DNA of 9,948 nt. Source: an uncultured Pseudoxanthomonas sp. GTDB lineage: Bacteria > Pseudomonadota > Gammaproteobacteria > Xanthomonadales > Xanthomonadaceae. The notes beneath the pieces are model-generated. The model did no database searches. It was not told the origin of the DNA and was given only the letters and a program-made list of their open reading frames with translations. Below, piece by piece: positions 1 through 8,056 of the stretch. The stretch lies in NCBI RefSeq assembly GCF_946886695.1, contig NZ_CAMPJD010000080.1, positions 1 through 9,948 on the forward strand, written 5' to 3'. A program made the translations under genes and the position numbers. How positions within the stretch are numbered: position 1 is the stretch's first letter; every line of letters begins with the position of its first letter.

Positions 1-580
1 TCAGGAAGCGCGTGTTCGGCACGTGCGGGCCGCGGCACATGTCCACGTATTCCTGATGGTAGTACAGGCCCATGGCCGTCACGTCGGGACCCATGTCGTC
101 GATCAGGCGCAGCTTGTAGTCCTCGCCGCGGGCCTTGAAGACCTCGACCACCTCGGCGCGCGGCGTCATCTTCTTGATGACGTCGTAGTCCTGCGCGATC
201 AGCTCCTGCATGCGCTGCTCGATCGCCGCCAGGTCCTCCGGCGTGAACGGGCGCTCGCTGTGGATGTCGTAGTAGAAGCCTTCGGCGATGACCGGGCCGA
301 TCACCATCTTCACATCCGGGTACAGCTGCTTGACCGCGTGGCCGACCAGGTGCGCACTGGAATGCCGGATGATCTCCAGGCCTTCCTCGTCCTTCGGCGT
401 GATGATGCGCAGCGAAGCGTCATGGTCGATGACGTCGCTGGCGTCGACCAGTACGCCGTCGACGGCGCCGGCCACGGTGGCCTTGGCCAGCCCGGCGCCG
501 ATGGACTGCGCCACCTGCATGACGGAAACGGGATTCTCGAACTCGCGGCGGCTGCCGTCGGGGAGCGTGATGGTGATCAT
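1..580 (-). CDS. thrS: Threonyl-tRNA synthetase, N-terminal part (cut by window edge)
   Basis: ThrRS charges tRNA-Thr with threonine in the cytoplasm and hydrolyses mischarged Ser-tRNA-Thr. Only the first 193 codons are here, and the frame is open to base 1. Residues 1 to about 61 form the TGS domain ([10 protein letters not shown] start). The N2 editing domain follows, with the HxxxH pair at H73 and H77 ([10 protein letters not shown]) and the CRGPH segment with C182 and H186. These four positions carry the same numbers as the editing-site residues of the E. coli enzyme, which supports ATG 580-578 as the start. The class II catalytic core lies outside the window. No strong Shine-Dalgarno is visible, and the bases just upstream form a small palindrome (GATAG-GG-CTATC on the plus strand). 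A terminator-bearing leader and tRNA-Val lie upstream on the same strand. In related bacteria infC and ribosomal genes usually follow, but that cannot be seen here. Confidence 0.96.
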   Translation of the reverse strand, partial: MITITLPDGSRREFENPVSVMQVAQSIGAGLAKATVAGAVDGVLVDASDVIDHDASLRIITPKDEEGLEIIRHSSAHLVGHAVKQLYPDVKMVIGPVIAEGFYYDIHSERPFTPEDLAAIEQRMQELIAQDYDVIKKMTPRAEVVEVFKARGEDYKLRLIDDMGPDVTAMGLYYHQEYVDMCRGPHVPNTRFL

Positions 581-604
581 CGATAGGGCTATCCGGTTGC
601 CTGC

Positions 605-657
605 GAACAGGGCTCTGGCATTGGAAAGTCCGGCCATGGATGGCCGGGCTCTTGTTC
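605..657 (-). promoter_or_regulatory. Inverted-repeat structure in the thrS 5' leader
   Basis: Bases 630-647 are a perfect inverted repeat with 8-base arms (CCGGCCAT / ATGGCCGG) around two bases. Folded RNA would need to open one pair to make a loop. It is nested inside a second complementary pair, GAACA and TGTTC (minus strand, 657-653 and 609-605). The heptamer GGGCTCT also occurs twice, at 610-616 and 646-652. The structure lies between the leader terminator and the thrS start, where an RNA operator or translational control element could sit. E. coli ThrRS represses its own mRNA through a tRNA-like leader. I see no Thr-anticodon-like loop here, so any link is conjecture. Confidence 0.35.
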
Positions 658-677
658 AGGGACGAACGAATGACATG

Positions 678-700
678 AAAAAAGCGCCACGAGGGCGCCT
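678..700 (-). terminator. Rho-independent terminator upstream of thrS (possible attenuator)
   Basis: On the minus strand GCGCC (698-694), loop CTCGT and GGCGC (688-684) form a GC-only 5-bp stem. A G-U and an A-U pair extend it to 7 bp using the start of the U-run, and six U residues (683-678) follow directly. It lies about 100 nt before the thrS start and about 140 nt after the tRNA-Val 3' end. It may simply end the tRNA-Val transcript. Because I find no convincing promoter between it and thrS, it may instead act as a conditional terminator on a tRNA-Val/thrS transcript. Confidence 0.7.
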
Positions 701-731
701 ACGGGATGCAGAGCCTCGGGCAGTACCAGGT

Positions 732-752
732 TCAGGCGTTGGTAGTGCTCAT
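732..752 (-). CDS. Possible thrS leader peptide MSTTNA
   Basis: A six-codon reading frame (ATG AGC ACT ACC AAC GCC TGA) lies about 30 nt before the leader terminator and contains two consecutive threonine codons. Two Thr codons in so short a frame ahead of a terminator and a ThrRS gene fit a ribosome-mediated attenuator. The Thr codons can pair with a downstream segment (UACCA with UGGUA). A later CGAGG can pair with CCUCG inside the terminator, so the two folds could exclude each other. Against it, there is no good Shine-Dalgarno (only a weak GAG about 10 bases upstream), two Thr codons are few, and the competing stems are short. Confidence 0.3.
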   Translation of the reverse strand: MSTTNA

Positions 753-822
753 GTCGCACGCTCGGCCGGCGTTTCCGCGGGCCACCTCGTGATGCTGCGG
801 ATGGCGACAAAGGGAATCGATG

Positions 823-841
823 CCACGCTGTGGAAGCGTGG
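823..841 (-). repeat. Perfect inverted repeat overlapping the tRNA-Val 3' end
   Basis: CCACGCT and AGCGTGG (7-base arms, 5-base loop) form a perfect hairpin. On the minus strand its first three bases are the encoded CCA of tRNA-Val. No U-tract follows, so it is not an intrinsic terminator. It may affect 3' processing of the tRNA precursor, or it may be chance. Confidence 0.5.
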
Positions 842-913
842 TGGGCGGTACAGGGTTCGAACCTGTGACCCCTACCATGTCAAGGTAGTGCTCTACCGCT
901 GAGCTAACCGCCC
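839..913 (-). tRNA. tRNA-Val (anticodon GAC), CCA encoded
   Basis: The minus strand folds as a complete cloverleaf. The acceptor GGGCGGT pairs with ACCGCCC, the D-arm sequence is AGCTCAGCGGTAGAGC, and the anticodon stem CTACC/GGTAG carries the loop TTGACAT with anticodon GAC (valine). The T-arm contains GGTTCGAACCC. The discriminator is A and CCA is encoded (841-839). It sits between uvrB and thrS on the same strand with its own likely promoter, and it may be co-transcribed with thrS. Confidence 0.97.
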
Positions 914-937
914 GGTCTGCCCTTTGCAGGGGCGCGA

Positions 938-967
938 ATTCTATCCCGGATGCGGGGTCGCCGACAA
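938..967 (-). promoter_or_regulatory. Probable sigma-70 promoter of tRNA-Val
   Basis: On the minus strand a TTGTCG -35 (967-962) and a TAGAAT -10 (943-938) are 18 bases apart. This places the start near 931, about 18 bases before the mature tRNA. It lies in the short gap after the uvrB stop codon. The match is reasonable for a tRNA promoter, but it is a sequence-only call. Confidence 0.5.
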
Positions 968-988
968 CCGGGCCACGATTTCCATCGC

Positions 989-3010
<2,022 letters not shown>

Positions 3011-3037
3011 TGCACGTTGCCGGGAAGTCGACTGTTG

Positions 3038-3043
3038 AGTATA
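3038..3043 (-). promoter_or_regulatory. Candidate -10 element of uvrB
   Basis: TATACT on the minus strand, in the 153-base gap between uvrB and the divergent fimT gene, would place transcription start about 20 bases before the uvrB ATG. No good -35 hexamer stands at the usual distance, so confidence is low. Confidence 0.3.
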
Positions 3044-3163
3044 GCCGCGCAGGCGTGACAGCCCTTGCGGCGATTTCCTACACGCGGACAGGCACCGCCC
3101 TGATAGCGTGCCGCCGCTTGGCGGACGACTGTGGTAGCCGTCAATTGGGACAAGGAGTCTTTG

Positions 3164-3730
3164 ATGGCATGGATGCCCTCTTCTCCCCGATACGGGGTCC
3201 GCACGTGCAGGAAAAGTGGCAGGACGGGATTCACTCTCGTCGAACTTTCGGTCTGCCTTGCCGTCCTGGCAATGCTGGTCGCCATCGGCCTGCCGTCATT
3301 CCAGCGATTCCGTGTACGCCAGCAGGCAACCGCGACCATGCACCTGCTGACCTCGCATTTCGCGTCGGCCCGGATGGCCGCCATTGTCCAGGGGGTGCCG
3401 GTCGTGGTCTGTCCAAGCGCCGGCGATGGCCGATGCAGCCAGGACAGCGACTGGAGCGGCCACTGGTTGGCCTTCCGAGATCCGGATGGCAACCGCCAAC
3501 CCGACGAGCAGATCGACATCTACCGGAACGACGCCGCGCCATCGGACCCGAAGATAAGGATCGTGTCCAGCAGCGGCCGACGTTTCCTGCGCTACCAGTC
3601 CTCGGGCCTGAGCTACGGCACCAACCTCACCGTTCGCGTCTGTCATGACGGTCTGGTAGCCGGAAGTGTGGTCGTGAACAGCACCGGCCGCGCCCGCACG
3701 GTTCGCGGCGACATGAGCACCCCTTGCTGA
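3164..3730 (+). CDS. fimT: FimT/GspH-type minor pseudopilin (orphan)
   Basis: This is a 188-residue type IV pilus minor pilin of the GspH/FimT family, expected to be processed by prepilin peptidase PilD at the inner membrane and built into the pilus. The class III signal is clear: a basic leader ending RKSGRTG, cleavage G22|F23, then FTLVELSV with Glu at mature position 5 and a hydrophobic helix to about residue 44. The C-terminal globular part has four cysteines (C83, C91, C160, C188) and a GRAR tetrapeptide at 175-178. GRxR is the motif linked to DNA binding in FimT of naturally transformable bacteria. The start at ATG 3164 is chosen because AAGGAG (3152-3157) lies 6 bases upstream; an in-frame GTG at 3131 has no such site. 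The gene stands alone on the plus strand, apart from the minor-pilin operon at 4000-9948. Another fimT or fimU could precede pilV outside the window. Confidence 0.88.
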   Translation: MAWMPSSPRYGVRTCRKSGRTGFTLVELSVCLAVLAMLVAIGLPSFQRFRVRQQATATMHLLTSHFASARMAAIVQGVPVVVCPSAGDGRCSQDSDWSGHWLAFRDPDGNRQPDEQIDIYRNDAAPSDPKIRIVSSSGRRFLRYQSSGLSYGTNLTVRVCHDGLVAGSVVVNSTGRARTVRGDMSTPC

Positions 3731-3735
3731 GGCCC

Positions 3736-3753
3736 GACCCGAGCCTGCGGGTC
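3736..3753 (+). other. Hairpin just after fimT
   Basis: GACCCG (3736-3741) and CGGGTC (3748-3753) form a 6-bp stem with a 6-base loop, 5 bases after the fimT stop. No U-tract follows, so it is at best a weak or Rho-assisted terminator or a 3'-end stabiliser. Confidence 0.3.
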
Positions 3754-3762
3754 ATGGGAGAC

Positions 3763-3791
3763 TTGTTCCCGCCTCGGCGGCTGGCTACAAT
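3763..3791 (+). promoter_or_regulatory. Probable sigma-70 promoter of tRNA-Asn
   Basis: A TTGTTC -35 (3763-3768) and a TACAAT -10 (3786-3791) are separated by 17 bases. This puts the start a few bases before the mature tRNA 5' end at 3801. GC-rich bases follow the -10, as in the discriminator of stringently controlled tRNA promoters. Confidence 0.6.
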
Positions 3792-3800
3792 ACGCGCCCC

Positions 3801-3877
3801 GCCCGAATAGCTCAGCCGGTTAGAGCACTTGACTGTTAATCAGGGGGTCGTTGGTTCGAGTCCAACTTCGGGCGCCA
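3801..3877 (+). tRNA. tRNA-Asn (anticodon GTT), CCA encoded
   Basis: The sequence folds as a full cloverleaf. The acceptor GCCCGAA pairs with TTCGGGC, the D-arm is AGCTCAGCCGGTTAGAGC, and the anticodon stem CTTGA/TCAGG holds the loop CTGTTAA with anticodon GTT (asparagine). The T-arm contains GGTTCGAGTCC. The discriminator is G and CCA is encoded at 3875-3877. A strong terminator begins 6 bases later, so it is a single-gene unit. I see no integrase or repeated 3' end, so there is no sign that it serves as an island attachment site. Confidence 0.98.
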
Positions 3878-3882
3878 GTTCC

Positions 3883-3920
3883 AAGAAAAAAGCCGCATCA
3901 TCGATGCGGCTTTTTTTCTT
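3883..3920. terminator. Bidirectional intrinsic terminator shared by tRNA-Asn and the pil operon
   Basis: GCCGCATC (3892-3899), loop ATC and GATGCGGC (3903-3910) form an 8-bp stem. An A-tract (3886-3891) flanks it on one side and a T-tract (3911-3917) on the other, so U-runs follow the stem on both strands. AAG/CTT pairs extend the symmetry. On the plus strand it ends tRNA-Asn; on the minus strand it lies 80 bases after the pilE stop. The stretch 3921-3999 holds nothing else I can identify. Confidence 0.9.
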
Positions 3921-3999
3921 GCTCAGGTTACGCAAACGCAAATTTCAGCCAAGTCGCATATCTACGGCGGTGAGACACCACCAGCTACACGGTCGCCGC

Positions 4000-4407
4000 T
4001 TACCAGCAACCTGCCGTGCCTGGTGTCCTGACGCCAGCTTGGTTGAGCGTCAGCGTGCCGCAGCTGTCCCCGGACTGCCTGCCAATAGGCTCGGCGCTCA
4101 AGGTGTAGGTCCTCGCTGCGGCGGCTGCAGGGACGACAGTGTAGAAATCCGCAGTATCGCCATCGCATGCGAATGCGGCGGGCGCATCCTCGTACGACAA
4201 TTCCGTGGTGTAAAGACGCTCCATCTGCTGCGCAGCCTGCAGCAGGCACGCAGTACCCGCTGCGCGCCGGCTCTTGCGAAGATGTTCGTTGTAACTTGGC
4301 AGCGCGATCGAGGCGATGATCGCCATGATCGCGACCACGATCATCAATTCGATGAGTGAGAAGCCCTGGGCGCTGCCACGCGATGCGCCACTCTTGAAAG
4401 TAATCAT
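4000..4407 (-). CDS. pilE: Type IV pilus minor pilin PilE (ComP/PilE-like)
   Basis: This is a 135-residue prepilin and the last gene of the minor-pilin operon. The signal is textbook: leader of 15 residues ending GSAQG, cleavage G15|F16, then FSLIELMIVVAIMAIIASIALPSY with Glu at mature position 5. The globular part is small, with cysteines at 54, 81, 116 and 134. Its end (CGTLTLNQAGVRTPGTAGCW) has the form of the PilE/ComP minor-pilin family, in which a C-terminal Cys-Trp closes the D-region. PilE is expected to join PilV, PilW, PilX and PilY1 in the complex that primes assembly and caps the fibre. The start ATG 4407-4405 is preceded by AGGAGA and gives a normal leader; an upstream in-frame ATG at 4548 would add 47 residues lying inside pilY1. 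It begins 4 bases after the pilY1 stop, so translation is probably coupled. In Neisseria the name pilE means the major pilin; here it follows Pseudomonas usage. Confidence 0.93.
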   Translation of the reverse strand: MITFKSGASRGSAQGFSLIELMIVVAIMAIIASIALPSYNEHLRKSRRAAGTACLLQAAQQMERLYTTELSYEDAPAAFACDGDTADFYTVVPAAAAARTYTLSAEPIGRQSGDSCGTLTLNQAGVRTPGTAGCW

Positions 4408-4411
4408 TACG

Positions 4412-7400
4412 TCAGTCTCTCCTGATTTCTCGCCAAGATGCACGGTCCCAGCGCGGAGTGCTGGTCCGCGGAGACCGCAGATCACCACCACCCGTGCCGC
4501 CCACCACAACCAGTCCACGCAACAGGTTGGGCAATGTCGGCATGCCAATGCCCACGTTCACCGAACCCACCGGCAGATTGTCTCCGCCCACCGCGGCATC
4601 GTCCGTATGGCCGTCTCCGTCCAGGTCGAAGTAGGACCCACCCGCACTGGTGCCAGTGAAGGCGTCCAGTGCATTGATGAAGCCGGTGCCGTCCGCATCG
4701 CACGCGTTGCCTGTTGGCACCATGCTGGCGGTGACCAGGAACGTCGAGACCACCTGGGCGTCCTGCACGATGCGCTCGCCTGCCACCGGCAGATCAATGA
4801 ACCAGCCCTTGGACGTCGCAGGCAAGCCTGTCCTCGCTTCGAACGCGCGTACGGGATAGCCGTTGACGGTGTCGCCCGTCACGGCGATGGTGCGCTGGGT
4901 CAGACTGGATCGGCTGTATGCCGCATCCTCATCCATCACCCCATACATGCTCTGCACAGACGTGCTGGTCGAGTCCGCGTCACTGGCCGTGAGATAACGG
5001 CCCGTCCCGAAGAATACCCAGCGCTTGTTGGTCCTGGGGTTCGTGGCAATGGCAACGCCAGCGGTGATCGGTTGGGCGTTGCCATCCGGATCCTGGGCAC
5101 TGAACAGGCGAGTCACGCTCCACGAGCCGGGCGTACTGTCGCTCAGGTTGAACTTCCATACGTTACCGAGCATGTCACCCGCGTAGACATAGGCCAAGGT
5201 CCTGCCATCGGCACCATACACACCCGTGGGCGCGAAGAGGCCATTCGGTGCGAGCGCCGAACCCACGCCCGTATCGATCTCGCGAATCACGGCGCCCGTT
5301 TCGGCATTGAGCACCACCAGCACCGCACGCTCGTTGGTGCTGTTGATGCCATTGCCTATGATGGCCGCAGTGCTGCCGCCCTGCACCCGGGCAAGAATCG
5401 GCTTGCCCAACACCAGCCCCATGTTGGAATCCGGCGTCTCCGCGAGTTCCCACTTGTGGATGCTGGTGGCCGTGGCCGCCGCAGGCGCTGACACGTCGAG
5501 TGCGTAAACGCCCTTGCCACCCTTGCCCAGCGTGCCAACCAGGATATTCCTGCCAGGCGTCAATGACCGGCTGCTGACGCTGATGGGACCGTCCACGAAG
5601 AATTTGTGGGTGTAGTCCCCGCGACTGAGGGTCGACAGGTTGCCCATGTTCACGATACGCGGCACGTAGGCGAACTGCTCGACGCCCGTGCGTGCGTCGA
5701 AGGCATGCAGCATGCCGTCGTTGGCGCCCACGTACAGCGTGTTGGTGTCCTTCACGTAGGCTGGCGACGAGCCGACGATGTCGCCAAGGACGGACGTGCG
5801 GTTGCGCAACAGCCCGCCATTGCGTTCTTCCTGCGTCGCGTCGCCCTTGATGTAGTTGGCGTTCTGCTCACCCGTCGCCGGGTAGTTGACGGGTCCGCCG
5901 GTGCGGGCGAGTGCAGCAGACTGTGTGCTGCTGGGGAATGTCGTGCCGGCCGCGCCGGTACTGGTGAAGACCTTGCGCGTGGCCCAGGCGGGTATCGAAG
6001 ACGTCCAGCTGATCGTGCTGGATACACCGCTGGTGGTTACCGGGCGCGCCGTCAGCTGGCCAGTCCATACGCCGGAGACATAGCTCGCGTTGAACACCTG
6101 GGAACCGGTATCGAGCGATACGGAGTTGGACGCGACGTTGGAGAAGGAACTCGTGCGCTGGGCGATCGCGGCCAGCGCCTCACCAAGGCCCATGGTGAAC
6201 TCGGACGGGTTCGACGCAGAGACAAACGTGCCTCGCCCGTTCACGGCCGCGTGCAGCAGGTCGTCGATGCGATCGGCGTCTTCCGTATCGGTGGGATCAT
6301 TCCAGGTCGCATTTGCTGGCACCGCCGCGACACTCGACCAGCCTTTTCGGCCACTGAGACCGATGGAAATGCCGAACGTGACCATATGCTGCCAGAACGC
6401 CGGGTTTGCGGCGGTGGGTGGCACATTGTTGGTCATGTGCGACTCTGTTCGCAGGTCGGTCTTCCAGTACCTCATCGCCACGTCGGCCAGGGTGTTCGAG
6501 TAGGCATCCTGATACGGCGCACCGGGCGAGTACTGGAAGCTCTGATTGTTCGGACCGGTAATTGCAGCGCCGGCATCGTTGTCCTGGTTTCCGGCATCGA
6601 TGTCGACATTGTTCCAGTAGCCGTCGGTCGTCAGGATGGCGAAGTTCTGGCGGCAGGAATACTGATTCACGCCGGATTGCGGCCCATAGGGACCCGACTG
6701 CGAGTTGCTGCTGAAGTACTGGCCCGCGCCGTCCAAGGCGCCATGCAGGGGCGTACCGTTGTAACCGATGACGTTCTGCAAGCGGCTGTACCATGTCGAA
6801 CGCGAGGTGGTCACCACGTCCCCGGTGCTGTCGACAAACCGACCATCGTTGCCGTCATTGACGGGAATGTCGAAACGGCTTCCGCTCCGGTCCCAGATGG
6901 TCCTGAAGCCGGCGCGCACCTTGCTGTCCAGGGAAGAGAACGCCTCGCTGGCACCCGCCTTCGCAGCCTTCATGCGGCTCCGGTGATAGGAAAACCAGGT
7001 GGCGTAGTTGGTGTGCTCAGCCGCGACCGTACGCCCCGTTGGCGTCGTGTTCGACTGGCAGTTGATCCAGCCCGAACCGCTGGTGGCGCCATCGCAACTG
7101 TTGGTGGTGTAACGGATCGCGCTGAGCCGGTAGGCCGTGCTGCGGTCGTTGTTACGTTGCACCCGCACGCGGTACTGGCCCGACGCGGTCGGATTGACGG
7201 TACACAGCGCATTGTTGCCCTTGCCCACCGTGCCGGTGCATACCTGCACGCCACCGGGACTGTAGACCCAGTAAGTCAGATTCCGCGTGTTGTTGCCCGT
7301 TTCCGTGTTCTGGACGGTGACCTCGAGCACCACATTTGCCGTCACCGTGGCCAGCGTATGATCCACCGCAGTGTTGTTGCCCAGCGTACCGGAATACGGC

Positions 7401-8053
7401 GTAGCCCCATTGATGGCAACGTTCTGCTGGTTGGACCGGACAACATTGCCGTATTCCGAGCGAATGACGTCTCCGCCCGTAACGTGATACCGATAGTAGT
7501 TGATGCCCACATCAAGATAGGCGGCATCCGTGCGCGACGTGTCCTTGGGGGCATAGAACACCTGATCGCCACCGCACACCTGGCTGCCACCGCTACTCAA
7601 CTCATCCGTGGTGGCATTGCTGTTGTAGTTGTATCGACGGCAACTGGAGGCATCGCCGAGATTGATAGTGCCGCCGCCCACCAGGTTGAAGCTGCCGTAC
7701 GCGGCGGTGAAGCTCGTACCGCCCGTCATGCGCGTGCCATCCGCCCGCATCCAGGGGAGATAGTTCACGGTGGGGTTGTAGTACAGCGTATTCCGCGGGT
7801 AGGCGCGGCTGGCCACATTCGGTGTACCCGTGCTCGGCGGGTTTTCCGGCATGCTCGTGAACGCCATCGACCCCGAGTCGTCGAGGATGAAGAGGACGTT
7901 CGGCGCCACACGGCTGGCCGTGGTCAGCGGATCCTCCGGGATCGCGATGCCGGCATTGACCGGCAGCGCCAGAAGGGTTGCGATGAAAGCCGCCGGAGCC
8001 GCCCACCATTGGCGCGTGGCGCCAGACGACTTCTTGATTCGAATGTTCTTCAT
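4412..8053 (-). CDS. pilY1: Type IV pilus tip adhesin / assembly factor PilY1
   Basis: This 1213-residue secreted protein acts at the pilus tip in adhesion, surface sensing and control of extension and retraction. A Sec signal peptide is evident (basic start, hydrophobic AAFIATLLALPVNA, probable cleavage after A34). A von Willebrand A-like region starts with VLFILDDSGSM, giving a DxSxS metal site at D58, S60 and S62, and includes TTDGYW at 475-480. About 415 residues separate these motifs, including a beta-rich, Thr/Asn-rich stretch at about 232-317. The C-terminal PilC/PilY1 beta-propeller begins near 735, with LYVGANDGMLHAFDARTG at 773-790, FVDGPI after it and VGTLGKGGKGVYALD further on. 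RGD lies at 811-813, and a DxDxDGxxD calcium loop at 1143-1151. Length fits the family (about 1160 in P. aeruginosa). The start at 8053 gives the signal peptide directly and is 3 bases after the pilX stop; its ribosome site (GGGGA) is modest. The long open frame on the opposite strand is a GC-bias shadow. Confidence 0.95.
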   Translation of the reverse strand: MKNIRIKKSSGATRQWWAAPAAFIATLLALPVNAGIAIPEDPLTTASRVAPNVLFILDDSGSMAFTSMPENPPSTGTPNVASRAYPRNTLYYNPTVNYLPWMRADGTRMTGGTSFTAAYGSFNLVGGGTINLGDASSCRRYNYNSNATTDELSSGGSQVCGGDQVFYAPKDTSRTDAAYLDVGINYYRYHVTGGDVIRSEYGNVVRSNQQNVAINGATPYSGTLGNNTAVDHTLATVTANVVLEVTVQNTETGNNTRNLTYWVYSPGGVQVCTGTVGKGNNALCTVNPTASGQYRVRVQRNNDRSTAYRLSAIRYTTNSCDGATSGSGWINCQSNTTPTGRTVAAEHTNYATWFSYHRSRMKAAKAGASEAFSSLDSKVRAGFRTIWDRSGSRFDIPVNDGNDGRFVDSTGDVVTTSRSTWYSRLQNVIGYNGTPLHGALDGAGQYFSSNSQSGPYGPQSGVNQYSCRQNFAILTTDGYWNNVDIDAGNQDNDAGAAITGPNNQSFQYSPGAPYQDAYSNTLADVAMRYWKTDLRTESHMTNNVPPTAANPAFWQHMVTFGISIGLSGRKGWSSVAAVPANATWNDPTDTEDADRIDDLLHAAVNGRGTFVSASNPSEFTMGLGEALAAIAQRTSSFSNVASNSVSLDTGSQVFNASYVSGVWTGQLTARPVTTSGVSSTISWTSSIPAWATRKVFTSTGAAGTTFPSSTQSAALARTGGPVNYPATGEQNANYIKGDATQEERNGGLLRNRTSVLGDIVGSSPAYVKDTNTLYVGANDGMLHAFDARTGVEQFAYVPRIVNMGNLSTLSRGDYTHKFFVDGPISVSSRSLTPGRNILVGTLGKGGKGVYALDVSAPAAATATSIHKWELAETPDSNMGLVLGKPILARVQGGSTAAIIGNGINSTNERAVLVVLNAETGAVIREIDTGVGSALAPNGLFAPTGVYGADGRTLAYVYAGDMLGNVWKFNLSDSTPGSWSVTRLFSAQDPDGNAQPITAGVAIATNPRTNKRWVFFGTGRYLTASDADSTSTSVQSMYGVMDEDAAYSRSSLTQRTIAVTGDTVNGYPVRAFEARTGLPATSKGWFIDLPVAGERIVQDAQVVSTFLVTASMVPTGNACDADGTGFINALDAFTGTSAGGSYFDLDGDGHTDDAAVGGDNLPVGSVNVGIGMPTLPNLLRGLVVVGGTGGGDLRSPRTSTPRWDRASWREIRRD

Positions 8054-8056
8054 GGC

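Noticed and set aside
23..586. Open frame of 187 codons on the plus strand at the window start
   Set aside because: It is a shadow of thrS, whose editing-site residues are all present on the minus strand.
589..810. 73-codon minus-strand frame between tRNA-Val and thrS
   Set aside because: It runs through the terminator and the structured leader, has no ribosome site or family likeness, and is better explained as non-coding leader.
823..841. Hairpin at the tRNA-Val 3' end as a terminator
   Set aside because: The stem is perfect but has no U-tract on the minus strand, and a proper terminator lies further downstream at 700-678.
3011..3163. LexA box or sigma-54 promoter between uvrB and fimT
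   Set aside because: I found no CTGT-N8-ACAG or TTAGTA-type palindrome and no GG-N10-GC element with correct spacing. GGCAC near 3091 has the wrong spacing.
3801..3877. tRNA-Asn as an attachment site of a genomic island carrying the pil operon
   Set aside because: There is no integrase, no repeated tRNA 3' end and no composition shift. Minor-pilin operons are normal core genes in this group.
4408..4548. N-terminal extension of pilE to an upstream ATG
   Set aside because: It would add 47 residues lying wholly in pilY1 and bury the prepilin leader. The ATG at 4407 has AGGAGA upstream and a normal 15-residue leader.
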